A model generated the notes under the pieces. That model was not told where the DNA came from, ran no database searches, and saw only the letters and a list, made by a program, of their open reading frames with translations. DNA of 64,000 nt from Oscheius dolichura (lineage: Eukaryota > Nematoda > Chromadorea > Rhabditida > Rhabditidae), in assembly GCA_932521035.1 (NCBI GenBank), contig OW051494.1, positions 420,001 to 484,000 on the forward strand, given 5' to 3'. The position numbers were made by a program, and so were the translations under genes. Of this stretch, positions 46,823 through 59,456 are shown one piece after another (position 1 is the first letter of the stretch; the number at the start of each line of letters is the position of its first letter).

Positions 46823-47941
46823 ATGGTTTATGTTATGATCCCTCACATGTTTGACTGGACACTGATGGTGCTACAAATTCTAGCGGAACTTTATTATATG
46901 ACAAATGGAATAATCAAATCGGAATCGTTTCTAATGATTCTTTTGAAATGTTTACTCACCTGGGATCTTATTCTTTACCTGGTGGTTATTTGTCACGATA
47001 TTCCTTCTTATTTCATGGTTGAGCCTCTTTCAAACGTCTGTAAGTTCTTCTTTTCAACCCATAACCATTATCTAGACCCATTTCTTCGTCACATTTGCAC
47101 ATTTGCTTACTTTATGCATTTTTTCTTTGCATTATTCAGTCTTGGGGTGTTTTCTTTTATGACAAATGCAGCATTACAATGGCCGACAAGCTACAGCGTC
47201 TGGGTAAGGAGACGCTCTTTCACCTACATTATCATAGGACTGATTTCGTTTTTCTCCCTGGCCGTAACAGGTTCTCCGATCCTTCGGGAGAAAGCAAAAA
47301 AAACGGTTTAGTTCCTATGTTCGTCGGGGTGTTCCAGTTCTCGTATAACACGGAAATCAAACACTGGCGCTACGATATGGAAGCTGCTCCTCTTACTGCC
47401 TATTATAGAATGGTTAGCATGGCTCTCCAAGTAAAATATGCTTCAGAAATTTATGAACCACCGATTTCCAGGGCATAGTAATGACATTTTTTGCTATTTG
47501 TGTCCTCCTAATTGGGATAAATTACTTCGAGCTGAAAAGGAAATTCTTCGGGGATTTTAGAAGCTCATCTGGACGAGCTGTAGGCACTAAAAATGTTGGG
47601 AACATGAAGAAAACATAAAAAGAACAGTTTCAGCTCAACGATTCTAATATTTACCTCTTCGTTGTGTGTTTTCTAATTCTTGGAGTCTGTTTTATAATTG
47701 GAACCATCTCATGGAACGTTATTACATGTACGTCGGTAAGCTGTCAGGTATGGGCAACCCTTGGTAACTTCTTGGATAGAGCTAAATGGGTCTTCTATTG
47801 GTAAGGAAGATTCCCTAGAACAAAAAATGAGAATTCCTTTTCAGCATTGCCTTCCACCTGCAAAAAATCATCAATGGAAGGAAAAATAGAATTTATACAA
47901 CTGAATATATTGCAACAATTTCTCAGGCAGTCAAAATTTAG
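46823..47941 (+). CDS. Seven-transmembrane serpentine receptor
   Basis: Six exons (46823-47039, 47076-47305, 47338-47430, 47472-47579, 47634-47800, 47845-47941) give 303 residues, a typical length for nematode chemoreceptors. About seven hydrophobic segments are visible: WTLMVLQILAELYYM; FLMILLKCLLTWDLILYLVV; FAYFMHFFFALFSLGVFSF; YIIIGLISFFSLAV; GIVMTFFAICVLLIGINYF; YLFVVCFLILGVCFIIGTI; and one around WVFYCIAFHL. After the last comes a basic segment (QKIINGRKNRIYT) like the cytoplasmic helix of serpentine receptors. No DRY-type motif is obvious at helix 3, and the subfamily is not assigned. It is the first of three consecutive plus-strand genes for membrane or secreted proteins. Confidence 0.6.
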
Positions 47942-48111
47942 CTCACCTATTATTTTCTCATGTATATTTTGATCTCAATTCGAGTTGATAATCATGTATT
48001 TGTGCTATTTATTATATTTTATCTATAAAATGTTTTCAACTATGATATATCGTCATAGCCTCATGAATATGCAAAGATTTTCGTTCAGTCGATTGAAGGC
48101 AGCGCAAAGCA

Positions 48112-48723
48112 ATGCACCTCCTTATTATATTCCTGTTATCCGTTTTTACTGAACTTTCTACCAGCAACAAAGTCTTATTTTGCAATATAAACGTAAGCAA
48201 GATATTTTTTCCCAATATGTATGCAGAAAAATGAAATAATTTTGATTCAGGGCACTCTAGGCAAGGACAATTACATCAATGGAACAATATCCACTTGTGA
48301 GCCGGAAACAGTCATCTGCCATATAGAAGGAGTTCCCCGCTTGCCTCTTGGAGAGGAAAATATCCGCTGTGTTGAGCCTAACATGTGGTGGACGGAAGAA
48401 TATCGTTGCTCGACTATGTTCGTCACCAGACAGCAGCAATGCACCGATTTGAATCAATGCTACGGTGCCAGCTTTGAATGCCCCCGTAAAGAAAAGCAAC
48501 TCACCCTGATCTCTTGGATTGGTAATTTTTTCCGATAGAAAAAAAAGCTTTAGTGATCACTTTTATCGTTACGGCTCTCCTTCTGTGCGGTGTTTGCCTT
48601 CTGGTTATGGCCTATAGAAATTACCACCGGAGGCAATCCCTGGATGTAAAGAATAAGCAACGCCGTGTCACTCTCCAGGCCCACGGACCCGGACAAGGAA
48701 TTGAGGATTATACTGACTGTTGA
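48112..48723 (+). CDS. Single-pass membrane protein with Cys-rich ectodomain
   Basis: Three exons (48112-48192, 48251-48521, 48554-48723) give 173 residues. The N-terminus MHLLIIFLLSVFTELSTSNK is a signal peptide. The ectodomain has about ten cysteines (TCEPETVICHIEG, RCVEPNMWW, YRCST, QQCTDLNQCYGASFECPR) and N-glycosylation sites (NGT). A hydrophobic helix (FIVTALLLCGVCLLVMAYR) is followed by a short basic tail ending IEDYTDC. This is type I topology. The family is not recognised; the cysteine pattern is not that of a ShKT domain. The intron before the last exon is only 32 bp, which is short even for a nematode. Confidence 0.7.
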
Positions 48724-48812
48724 AAGAATAAAAAGCCTTTTTGTTTATTCAACCCGGGGTCGGGTGCCATTTGATGAAAAGGGAGATCGCCACATCATTT
48801 GGTTCCACTCTC

Positions 48813-49534
48813 ATGTGCTTCCACTGGTCCTTGCTGCCAATTTTTAATGTATTTTTGCTGATATTTTCTGCAGAAACTCAAATAACTCCTGTGGATTTGA
48901 ATTGTACCCAAGGAGCTGGCAATGCGACTAAATGGGCGATCAACAGCGATTCTTGTAGCAATAACTACTCCCTAGAAGCGTGCCAAGCAATCTATTCCGA
49001 TTATTCTAACCAATCAATGATTTCAACAGGAGGAAATGTGGCTCGCCCCTTCAAATGCTATGTAAAATGTTTCTAATTCATAACATTGGCATAATTTAGA
49101 GTCTGGATGGAGGAAATACATATAATGAGGAAGTAAAACTAATTGCTGTTGCTACTTGCGCAAAATTTTGTGGTTATTGTTGCCTTACAGCAAATTACTC
49201 ATGCAAAAATCCTTCGGGTAAGTAATCCGGAAAAATTGCATAAAAAAGGAATTTAGCTCCCAAAACAAACTGCTCAACACTTACTCAAGCAAATTGCACT
49301 AACGCGCAACAAAAGGACACTTTGGCGAAAGATTGTCCCGCTACTTGCGGATTGTGTTTACACATTCCGCCAGCTCCATGCGTGGATACTAATGCAAAGT
49401 AAGTTTTCTGAATCAAAAAAGGGGAAAAATATTTTAGCTGCATCAGCTGGACCAAAAATGGATTCTGCTACAACAGCTTCTATACATTAGCACAGAGGAA
49501 ATCTTATTGTGCTAAGAGCTGCAATTTATGTTGA
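48813..49534 (+). CDS. Secreted multi-ShKT-domain protein
   Basis: Four exons (48813-49061, 49100-49217, 49257-49398, 49438-49534) give 201 residues. The start MCFHWSLLPIFNVFLLIFSA is a signal peptide. Cysteine-rich modules follow, the last two clearly ShKT-like: DCPATCGLC and CISWTKNGFCYNSFY...CAKSCNLC at the C-terminus. The first two are more diverged (FCGYCC). ShKT domains are six-cysteine folds very common in nematode secreted and cuticle-associated proteins and some secreted proteases. No catalytic domain is present here. The gene starts 89 bp after the preceding stop codon, so they may share a transcript. Confidence 0.75.
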
Positions 49535-49613
49535 AAGACGAATCAAATTTAATAACAAAATAAATAACCTGGACAAATTGGTGATTTTATTGTCGGAATG
49601 TGACAGATATAAA

Positions 49614-50542
49614 TTAAAACATGGAGTCCATATTTCCTCGCGTCGACTTGAAACTGAAGTCATTTGATCTTGAAGAAACAAGGCTGTCTTTTTTAGCTCC
49701 TGAAACATAATTGAATTCAAATGGTATGTTTAAAAATACCTGTATCACTGGATGAATTAGTAGCAGTCACCTTCTTCAAGCCAGCCAATCCTTTTTTAGC
49801 TGCTTTATTGTTAAATTTTACCCAATCATTCTTTTCTGCCTCCTAAAAAATTTGCTGTGCAATGGAAAAGTTCCATAAATAGAGTAGAACCAAAACTTAC
49901 AGCAACACTGTCAAGTTCTTTCCTCCGAGCATCTTTTTTCTGAGCTTTCATTCGCCTTTTATCGCGTTCCGCCTGCCAAGCTTGTCGAGCATCTTTGTCC
50001 ATTCTACGTTTATCAAAATTGTAGTTTTTCTTATTTCCAGAAGAACTGCTTGGAGCAGGAACCAAGTCTGTGGGATCCACAATAGTTTTCTGCCCAGAAG
50101 CTGCAAATATCTATTTTATTTCAGCCAGAAAACGCTGAAAGTAAAGAAATAATTGAAATAAACGAACCAATAAAAGTAATGGCATATCCAGCAGCTGTAA
50201 AATTATCAATGACGGCTACAGCTGTTTTTCCTGTAGGAAGAGGAGCAATCACCCGGTCTCCAACCTAAAAAGCAACGTGAAATATTTACTTTTGAAAGTC
50301 TACCTTCCACAATTTTACTTGTTGTGGAATGTGATCTTGTGACGCTTCTTCTTTTCGTTCTGCTTCCACAAGTTCTTCCTAAACATTAAATTACTCTTTA
50401 TTTTTTTTAAATGAACCTGCAAACTGATCATTTCCGTAAGATCGGATTTCAATTTTTGCAATTCATCATTATGTGGGTCTCCAAGAAGTGCAGCTTCTAC
50501 TTGTTGAAACTGTAGTTTAAATTTAGCAAGATCCTCAGCCAT
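49614..50542 (-). CDS. SMNDC1: Splicing factor SPF30 / SMNDC1 (Tudor domain)
   Basis: Six minus-strand exons (50417-50542, 50304-50378, 50168-50264, 49901-50100, 49740-49842, 49614-49699) give 228 residues. N-terminal helices (MAEDLAKFKLQFQQVEAALL, ELQKLKSDLTEMISLQEEL) precede a Tudor domain: WKVGDRVIAPLPTGKTAVAV, IDNFTAAGYAITFIGSGQKT and IVDPTDL. A lysine/arginine-rich region follows (KDARQAWQAERDKRRMKAQK). SPF30 binds symmetrically dimethylated arginines of Sm proteins and is needed for assembly of the U4/U6.U5 tri-snRNP in the nucleus. The extreme C-terminus diverges from the vertebrate form. Confidence 0.9.
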
Positions 50543-51957
50543 TTTATCTAAATAATATATACTTTGTCAGGTGTAAATACTGGTACACAATAATAAAGAT
50601 CTTCAAGAGCAAGAAAGACAAAATAGAAAAGAACAGGTATAAATAGATTTTCGCAAGGCTCGTCCATGCGCGTGAATTGAAAATAACGGTCGTATTCCTT
50701 TTACAGTGTAAAAAATTGGCTCCCTTTCTCAAATTTTCTGATCTTTTTTCTTTTCTTCTTCCCTGTTTTCCTGCATGCTCGTTTACTTAGTTCTACATTT
50801 TACCATTGCAACTTCACATGAATCCGATATGACCACTATGCTATCTCTATGTGTGACTAATCGGGTTCCAAAGAAAAGTACACATTTATCCATTCATATC
50901 TTCTGTTACGCGAAAATTGCTACTCTTGGAGACTTTCCAGCATGCCTATATTTCTCTGTTCCTCGTTGTAGATAATCGCTCTTACGTTTCTTTTTATGTT
51001 TTTTCTCTTGATCTTGTCTAGTTTTTCGTGCGAAGAACGTGATAGTCGTGTGCCTTATAGCGTGACCGTTTTCACTTTCTAATTGATGCTTTTTGTTCTA
51101 TAGCATTTTCCACAACAGGTGGTTCATAAAAAGTTTCAGCAACACGAAATTTGGTAGGCCATCAATCAAACGCTTTTTGCACCCAAGTAGGAAGGCATTC
51201 CCCCGACATTGCACGAGGTTCTCGCTCCCATTTTGCACTGGTTCTTACGTTTACTTATCATAAAGGAGGATCCACATTCCTCGGCCGACGATTGTATATT
51301 GATCGTCCATCCTCCGGCCCTCTAATTGCGTTTGTCATTCAGCTCGTGTACTGTCCTTGCCCCTTTTACGCTCGCCGTCTTTTTGTACCGCAGCCTCTTG
51401 TCTTCGAATTTCAGCCGCAGATTTATAGTGTAATTTGTGAAATAGTTTTTTGCTAACCTTGAGAGAGCGTCTCGCTCTAGATTTCTCATTTTATGTGACT
51501 CTTTATGGTCAAGGCGTCGTTGACGTCCTCCTTCCTTAGTCTTCTTCCTCTATATTGTAATGGCACCTGTTCTGCCATTACTGATCAACAATGTATTTTA
51601 TTGCAAAGATTTTAGACAAAGATAAGGTGTTACAACACTAAAATTAGAGTGCCTTCAGTACTTGTTGATAACATCTGGCCAATTTTCGCACGCTCTAGGC
51701 ATTCAAGTGCTAGCCCACGTGCGTGTCTCCAAAAGTTTATAGGGATAGCCATTTGCTTCATTCAAGTGAAAGAATATTCAACATTTTAAACCAGTAACCT
51801 TCACGTGACTCACAGCTGCATCTGTTTATACTACATGCCCTCAATTTGTACTCGCCGTTGGTTTAGACAATACTCGTGCAGTATATCTTCCTATCTCTTT
51901 CTCTTTCTATTTACATTTTTAAAGTTATTTTTTCAGACGAAGGCTTCCTGCTCTGGA
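50543..51957. other. Intergenic interval between SPF30 and CHPF
   Basis: Divergent promoters are expected here because the flanking genes point outward. Only short unsupported ORFs; no repeat of the families listed was noticed. Confidence 0.45.
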
Positions 51958-54885
51958 ATGACGGGGGCCCGTACGGGTATGCCGCTGCTAGCGGGTATTG
52001 TGGGCGGCCTAATACTTGCTGGAGTCTTTTTATCTCCTGATGGGGTTGATGAGCGGCCGACATTCGCTTGTCCACAGCCGCAAGAAAAAGAATATGTCGA
52101 TGTCAGCGAACACTGGACTGTTCATCTGGACGACATTGCCTCTCCACCGGCCAATCATGATCCAACACCAAAGGTCACACTTTTAATATTTGTATTTTCA
52201 AATTTAACTTTTTTTAGGTTGTTCGAGCTCGATTCGCAGCGACAGAATTGGGAATTCGAGAACGGTTGATGGTGGCAGTATTAGCAGAGTCGTCGCTTTC
52301 ACTTGCTCTAAATTCATCACTAGGAAGGCATGTACCCAAAATTGAACTCTTTGCGGATCAAGCCCGAATTGATAAGGAAATGGAACAGCTGTCTAATTTG
52401 AGACCGTATCCTTTGAATGATGTTAGAAATGGGCAGCGGCCACATACTCATATCCTTGGATTGATGTTCAACAGTGTAGGTTTTTTCTTTTTTATTAGTG
52501 CATTTTCTCATAATTTAGTTGCAGATAGTTATGTTTGACGACAAAGGTAAGATAACCATTGTGATGTTAATTGTCAATAAGGTGTCTGCTTCGATGTTTC
52601 ATCCTTTGTGCCTCTTGATAGCGTCCAATATGTTATATTTTCAGTCCGTTCATGAGCTCTACGACTGGTTCCTGTTAGTAAAAGATGCGACTTATGTAAA
52701 TCCTTTTGAGCTAAAGAAGATAACGGATAGCGTAAGTACCCTGCTTAATTTTGTTACTAGATTTTTTTAGATGAACTGGAACGAGCCCGTATTACTCGGA
52801 TTGCCTACAGAAGATGGACGGTGTGATCTAGATGCTGGAGTTTTGATTAGTTCACCAGCCATGAAAAATCTCATTTAGTAATTCAGAAGTTAATTTGTAT
52901 TTATTATATTTACAGCCAACGCCACATGTGCGCTTTTGTTGTAGCCGAAGGAGATTCAGACCAAGTTGCATTTGAAAAGTGCCTTCACCAAGCAACTAAT
53001 CTCACTTGTGTAAATCAACATCAGGTGAGATCTGTTTAGAATGTCGAGGCAGTTGTCATATTTAGGGGCATTTCTACCATGTATGGAGAATGGATGGTCC
53101 AAACGCTGCCCATGATTCTATTCATAAATGGCGTCAAGATGCAGATTTCAACAGTTCTCTCATTGTTACAAAAATACTTTCTGAAGCTGATGCGGTGGCT
53201 CTTCATGATCATTTCGTCCTTGTTGAAATTGACAGGTGCGTTATTTCAAGGTTGAGCGCCATGGTTTTTTTTTGCTAGACTGGATGAAGAAATTACCGCC
53301 ATGGAAGCTGAAGTTACAGAAGTTTTCAAAGATACAGAAGAGGGGCCCTCTTGGCCTGCGGCGGTTCCACAATACAGTGTACCTCCTAATAGATATCAGG
53401 TACAACTCTTGCAAAGAATAACTAGTCTTTTAGGTTCCTACATGGGAATTTTTTACAATGAAAGATATCTTCCGTAGCGAGCCGAACCAAAATGTACGTC
53501 CTTTGGAAGGCAATGATTTGGAGGACATTACTGATGCAGTCAATAGCGCTCGGCAAAAAGTAGAGTCCGGGGAGCCTGAACTGGAATTTGTACATATGAG
53601 GAACGGTTACAGGTATGATCTCTTCTATTTATTTTTTATTATAAATTTAGATTATTCGATCCACGGCGAGGAATGGATTATATGATAGATTTGGTCTACA
53701 AAAATAATCAGGAACAGCAAATTGAGCGTCGTGTCCATTTGAATCGTCTTATAGCTAGTACACAGCTTTTAAATCAGGTTCCCTATGTAAAAGAAGATAC
53801 TGACATTATTATTGTCGTGCCTGTAAATATTGGTAAGTTCCCATTTTTTACCTAACCATCATGGTATGTTTAGAAACTGAAGTACTCCCTGCGAGAAGAC
53901 TTTTGGCACGTCATGCTCGTCTGTGCACAGCATCTGTAGAAGAATCTCGAAAAACTCGTGTGGTTGTAGCAGTATCTCCAGCAATTGATCCAAAATCCTC
54001 AACAAGTATATTCAATGATTTAGAGGAACTAAAAAGAAGGTTAGTAACATTGTTATTTTTGATTTTATTACTTTTCCAGATGCAAACGTTCAGCAATGGA
54101 ATGCGATCTGGTTAACTATAACGTTGGTGTTGCCTATAGTCCTGAAAGTACCGCTTTGGATGTTGCTATTGATAAATATGGACCGAATGCTATTTACGTA
54201 ATTTTATCTCCTCATGCTGATATACAACGAGAGTATCTCGATCGGACTAGAATTAACACCATCAAAAAATATCAGGTTTTAATTTGGTTGTATTATTTTT
54301 AGTTGCAATTCTTCAGGTGTTCTTCCCCATTCCTTTTGTAGAGTATCACCCAACAGTTAGCGGAATGGATGTAATTGAAAGCGAGGTACACAAAAAATTA
54401 ATCTCGCAGCATCGTTTCAGGTTCCCTCTGACCCTCAAGAGGCTCGCGAGAAGGCCCTGAACAGGTTACGCGATGACCATCCACCTAAACGAAAGCGGCA
54501 GTTGATCGTTCAAAAAGTTAGCCGTTTTAATTATTTTCATACTTCTCTTTTCAGGATCATGGTAGATTTGATTCACTCGACTTCTCCTGTGTCAGTTTAT
54601 ATGGATCCGATTACGTCGCACTCAGAAATAGACTCAATGGCAAACGCGCAGATTTAGTATCAATATTTTTGGGCCAGGATGATATCCACGTATTGAGAGC
54701 AGTTGAACCTACTTTACGATTGCGGTAAGCGGAACATTTTTATAAAGCATTTTTTAATCAGATATCATCAACGAACATGCGACACTGATTTGAATGAAGA
54801 AGATTACTCGCGATGTGTTGCTAGTAAACGGGAAAACATTGCAGCTAAAGATCAGTTGGCTAAGCTCCTTTTCCACGAAGAATAA
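51958..54885 (+). CDS. CHPF: Chondroitin polymerizing factor (CHPF / MIG-22 type)
   Basis: A gene of about 12 exons encoding a type II Golgi membrane protein of roughly 700 residues. A short cytosolic tail and anchor (GMPLLAGIVGGLILAGVFL) are followed by VVRARFAATELGIRERLMVA, which corresponds to the RARYxSTELGIREKL signature of CHPF, and YDWFLLVKDATYVNPFELKK, corresponding to the DWFFLVPDTTYTE region. The C-terminus HVLRAVEPTLRLRYHQRTCD ... LAKLLFHEE also matches the family end. CHPF pairs with chondroitin synthase (SQV-5 in C. elegans) to polymerise the GlcA-GalNAc chain; the worm homologue is mig-22. No DxD motif is seen in the first glycosyltransferase segment, as in CHPF proteins. The ATG at 51958 places the anchor near the N-terminus. 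The next gene starts 369 bp downstream. Confidence 0.93.
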
Positions 54886-55254
54886 CTTTCTCATTTGTAG
54901 TCTTTCATCTTGGCATAATTTATCCCTGTGCGCTGTAAAACACTTCACTCCCAATTGCATACTCTCCTAATGTATAATATTTTACTTTGTATTATTAACT
55001 GGTCTCTTACTTGCCGATTTTATCTCATTTTTTACACTTTTGACTTGCCATATTTTTATGTACTCCGTTTTCTTGCCAAATTGTCACGCTTTATTATGAT
55101 ATGGTTGTAATAAAGAGTTTTACTTTCGCAATTTTAGTTCTTGTATTCACTTGTTCTGTGCAAGCATTATTGACTTAAGTACGTTTTGGAAATAAAGCCG
55201 AAGAAAAATTGGAAAGCGTTAAATATTTTTTCATTTCAATCGCGTTCGTTTCAG

Positions 55255-56255
55255 ATGACAGAACAGCTCAAAGAAATTATGAACGGCGCCTCAGATGTGC
55301 AAGAAAATTTGCAGAAAATGAATGGCAGAATTAAAGATCTAGATGAAGACGTAAGTCGTTATTGTATTGTAATAACTTTAAAAAAATTTCTAGGTTAATA
55401 AATTGCTAGATGTAACTAAGGAGAAAACCCTTTTGTATTGTAGAAATCAGAAAAGACTTGGCCGAGATGCAAAGACGAAGGCTGCTAAAGAAATTGCCTC
55501 CCTCTACAAAGATATCCATGAGAAGGCGCAACAGAAAGCCCAGATTGCTTCGGAGATGTATGATTTTATTGATGGGAAGATCAGAGAGTTGGACAAGCGT
55601 ACTAACCAGTTTAATATGAAGATGTTCAAAAGTGCGGCACACGAGCAGAAAAAACTTGGTAAGCTAATTTTTATTGAATATTTTCCCTGTATTTTATCAC
55701 TGGAGATATGTTTTTTAATTATAGGTTTGTTTGAACCCCAGAAAAATATTTTTCAGCTGGTGGGTCTAACGCTCCCAGTGCTTCTGGCTCAAGGGGAGAC
55801 CGGAAGAGAAAAAATGATGATCACAAAAAGTCACGTAGAGGAGACAGTTGTGAGTTGCCCCCGCATTTAAACAGTACTTTTTTTAAAACAATGTTCAACT
55901 CAGAAGTGATAGACAATTTTTAATTTCCAGCTGATTTCCTGGCAGAATTCAAACCGCTTCAACTGGAATCTATGGACATGCCGGTCAATCCCAACGAGCC
56001 ACGATATTGCATTTGTCACCAGGTTCATTTATTTGTTACCGTAGTTTATCTAACGTTTTAGGTGTCTTTTGGAGAGATGATAGCATGCGATAATCCCACA
56101 TGTAAATACGAATGGTTCCATTATCAATGCCTTGGAATTACCAAAGCTCCTCCAGGTCAGAGTTTGCTCATACTTCTTTAATTTATTCGAATTTAGGTGA
56201 ATTTATATGTGACTATTGCAAAGGCAATTCCAAATTAGACAAGAAGAAAAAATAG
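55255..56255 (+). CDS. ING-family chromatin reader with C-terminal PHD finger
   Basis: The start ATG follows TTTCAG directly, as in a trans-spliced gene. The N-terminal helical ING domain is recognisable ([20 protein letters not shown], then [20 protein letters not shown]). It is followed by a Ser/Lys/Arg-rich linker ([19 protein letters not shown]) and a PHD finger near the C-terminus: [43 protein letters not shown], with the Cys4-His-Cys3 array complete and the aromatic/acidic residues that read H3K4me3. ING proteins target histone acetyltransferase or deacetylase complexes. ING1/2 versus ING3 type cannot be settled by eye. Middle gene of a three-gene tandem with CHPF and aldose epimerase. 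Confidence 0.92.
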
Positions 56256-56467
56256 TTATTATGCTGCAAATGTTTTTTACAACGATCTCATTTTCGTCGA
56301 GATTCTCATTCGTTCTCTCTGATTCATGTTGCATTTAAATGTACGTAGTTGTCGCGTTTAATCAGTGAACTTATAAAATACTTATCGATTGTTATCGCTT
56401 TTGTCAGTTACGGCTTTCCTCGACGTTTCTTACCTTGATTTTCATTCCGTCAACATTCCAAGAAGAG

Positions 56468-57650
56468 ATGGATTTCATTGAAATTAAAAACGACGAAGGA
56501 CTCGCTGCCAAACTTCTTTCATACGGAGCGACCCTTGTCTCCTTGAAATTTAAAAGTAAGCAAGGAAACGATATTGATTGTGTGTTGGGATTTGATTCGA
56601 AGGAAGGTGAGTTACTCCCTTCTAAAAACGATTTCATCTTTCACTTTAGAATATTTGAAAGACGAAGCATACATGGGAAGAACCATTGGAAGAGTAGCCA
56701 ACCGTGTTAGGGATGGGAAATTCACTTTCAAGGGACAGGAATACGAGCTGCCGACGAATTGCCCACCTCATAATCATCATGGTGGACCGAATAGCACAGC
56801 TTATCATGACTGGGAAATTGTTCGACAATCTGTGGCTTCCGTAACATTTAGGACAATGTGTACGGAAAAGTTGGATGGATTTCCTGGCGACGCAAAAATT
56901 GACGTAATTACAAAGAAAAAATAAGCAAAATGAAAGAAATATTACAGGTTACCTATACGGTAAACGATCGAAATCAATTGGTAGTGGAGCATTCTGCCAC
57001 ATGTGAAAAGGAGGGCGTTTTGGCTCTGGCTCATCATCCTTATTTCAATTTGGATGGCTCTGATGATGTTAGCGATCATATAATACAGCTACGAGCTGCA
57101 GAATATCTTCCAACGGACGATACAAACTGCACTACTGGTTTTCAAAATTAAATAAATAAAAAAACATCCGTTTAGGTGATCAACTAAGCGTTAGCAAAAC
57201 ACTTTTCGACCTCCACAAGCCCCAAAATCTTGGAAAATTCAAAGATTCACAAGGAATCATTGATATTGACCAGGATTGGCTGCTGTCTTCTACTGAACAT
57301 CCTGGAGATCCGACATTGACGTACGTTTCTGCAAATGAAAAAAGAATGTAAACGTCCCTAGTCTTCTTTCCGAAAAAACCGGTATCAAATTGGATATTGC
57401 CACATCCTATCCGGTCATTCATCTATATGGAGCAAAGTACCTAAACTGCAAAGGACGAAAAGGAGAGAATTATGGGCCCGGAAAGGGAATCGCAATTGAA
57501 GCACAATTTCATACTGCTGCGTTGAACTACGTGAGTTATAAATTGCATATGCGCATTGAAAAATTGTTACAGAGCAACTACCCAGATATTCCTTTAATTC
57601 CGGACGAGCCTTATCTGCATGAAGTTATCTACTCATTTTCGCATTTATGA
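56468..57650 (+). CDS. GALM: Aldose 1-epimerase (galactose mutarotase)
   Basis: About seven exons. The start MDFIEIKNDEGLAAKLLSYG is typical of the beta-supersandwich fold. MGRTIGRVANRVRDGKFTFK, PPHNHHGGPN, LALAHHPYFNLDG (catalytic His region; HxYFNL) and GKGIAIEAQFHTAALNYSNY (catalytic Glu) are in the expected order. The protein ends LIPDEPYLHEVIYSFSHL. The enzyme interconverts alpha and beta anomers of galactose and glucose, feeding the Leloir pathway in the cytosol. Several introns are under 50 bp. Starts 212 bp after the ING gene on the same strand. Confidence 0.94.
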
Positions 57651-57809
57651 ATGTACCAGTTCAATCAAGTCTTGCTTTTGGTGCCTTTTCTGCAGAATAT
57701 ACATGTAATAAAGATGCGTGGATTGTAAAAGATGTATAATTGGCATAGTAAAATGGTAAAAAATGAACGTAATATACACAAAAATTGCAGTAAAAAAGAA
57801 TGTAGCAAT

Positions 57810-59456
57810 TTACAAAACCTCTTTCAGCTTGTCTAAACATTCTTGAAGCATTTGAACTTGAGCTTTTTCGTTCTTGATTTCCAACTGAACCAATCCTTTG
57901 ATATTTTCTCCAAATGCAGCTACGCGACGCTTCTTGAAATCCAACAGTTCAGTTTTAGCAACTGTGCTAAAGTCCTCAAACTTTTTGCATGAAGCAGCCT
58001 GATCCGCTTCACACTAAATACAAAAATAATACAACGAGTCAACAATAAAAACCTTCTCAATATCCTTGCCCTTCAGACGAGCACGATCCAGATTCTTGTT
58101 AGCTCCTTCGAAATTAGCTAAGCATCGTAGACGACGATAGAATAGATCTTTACAGGCTTGAGTATCACGGGTGTAGTAGGATAACGTATCAGCAAGCTTC
58201 AGCTCTTCATCATTGGCTGATTTTATTTCAGCCTAAAAGAAAGGAACAAGAAATACTAAAATAAGACAAACCCGTCTCATTTTGCTGAACGCGTCAGCAA
58301 CTGCCGGATTCAGGTACAACATCTCATCTGTATTCGTGCGAGACATGTACTCACATTGACCGTAGAGCTTCGAGTAGATTTCGGCACATCCTGAAATGCA
58401 AGAAGGTACAACAACAAGGCGATGTGACTTACGTTTTCGAAGACGGACGACCTTCTCTGCCCAAAGTGCTGCGTCACTGATGTGTTGGTTGTACTCGGAG
58501 AGGTAGCTGCGCTGTAGTTCGAAGTGATAGTCAGGATCCTTGCTACCGGTGAGAATTATTTGATCAGTAGATGAGGTGACTTTCCTCCAGAGGGATCCCA
58601 TTACTTCTTTGGTATTCTTTCCACGAACAGCAAGCTGAACATAGAGTGTTACAGATGAAAGAAATATCAAATGGAGTATTAAAGTATTACTTCTTTATCG
58701 TACTGAAGGAATAGTTTGAAATTATTGTCCTGGCCAATTATAGGATGAGCAGCAAGACGTAGAAGATAAACTTCGTGCATAGCTACGGTCTTCTTGAAAA
58801 GGGCCAAATATTCTCTGCAAAAATGATGATAAATTGAATAATGAAGCTTACTGTTCAAGATCTTGCCTAGCTTTGGTAAATTCATCTTTAGTCATATTAT
58901 TCTCTTCTGCTGCAAGTTTCTGCAGCTTTAACTGAGAAGCCTCAAAGCTAGGCTTAGGTGGGGGAGGAGGAATCTACAAAAAAATAGGTACTGTCTATAC
59001 AAACTATCTAACAATAAGTGCAGCATATGCTTCGTTTTCTTCTAAACTTCCATGTAGCCACATAAATTCTTCGTGTTCCCTTACTACAGAGTAGTCATCT
59101 TTCCATTCCGGCAGCTTTGTTTGCGATCGAATTGTGTACTTCACCTGAAAAACAAATATGATTCATAACAAATACAAATTCAATAACCTTTTCCCGTTCA
59201 GAGAGAGCATCCGATATTTCAACAAGAATTGAAGTTTCTGAATCTAGTGGTATTTCTTCTGTACGGTGCTGAAATAATCCAAACATAACACAAAATTATG
59301 AAGAATGCTAACATTTCGCTGGTCGATAACAGGAGCTTTTGATATGCTTCGACGACGAGCTTCAATCGGCTTCTGTGCAGGTTCGGGAGCGGCTGGTTCT
59401 ATCATCTTCGGCTCGAATGGAAGTTCAGGGCTCGGAGGATCCATGTAAGCGATCAT
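57810..59456 (-). CDS. SNX6: Sorting nexin 5/6 type (PX-BAR), SNX6 homologue
   Basis: About nine minus-strand exons. The chosen ATG (59456) starts MIAYMDPPSPELPFEPK; a second ATG twelve bases on is equally possible. The PX domain reads ILVEISDALSEREKV, YSVVREHEEFMWLHGSLEEN, IIPPPPPKP and MTKDEFTKARQDLEQEYLAL, with the SNX5/6-specific extended helices. The BAR region (FKKTVAMHEVYLLRLAAHPI, LAVRGKNTKEVMGSLW, LADTLSYYTRDTQACKDLFY, ELLDFKKRRVAAFGENI) follows closely the order in human SNX6. These proteins form the SNX-BAR coat of endosome-to-Golgi retrieval with SNX1/2. Convergent with the aldose epimerase gene; the two stop codons are about 160 bp apart. Confidence 0.94.
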
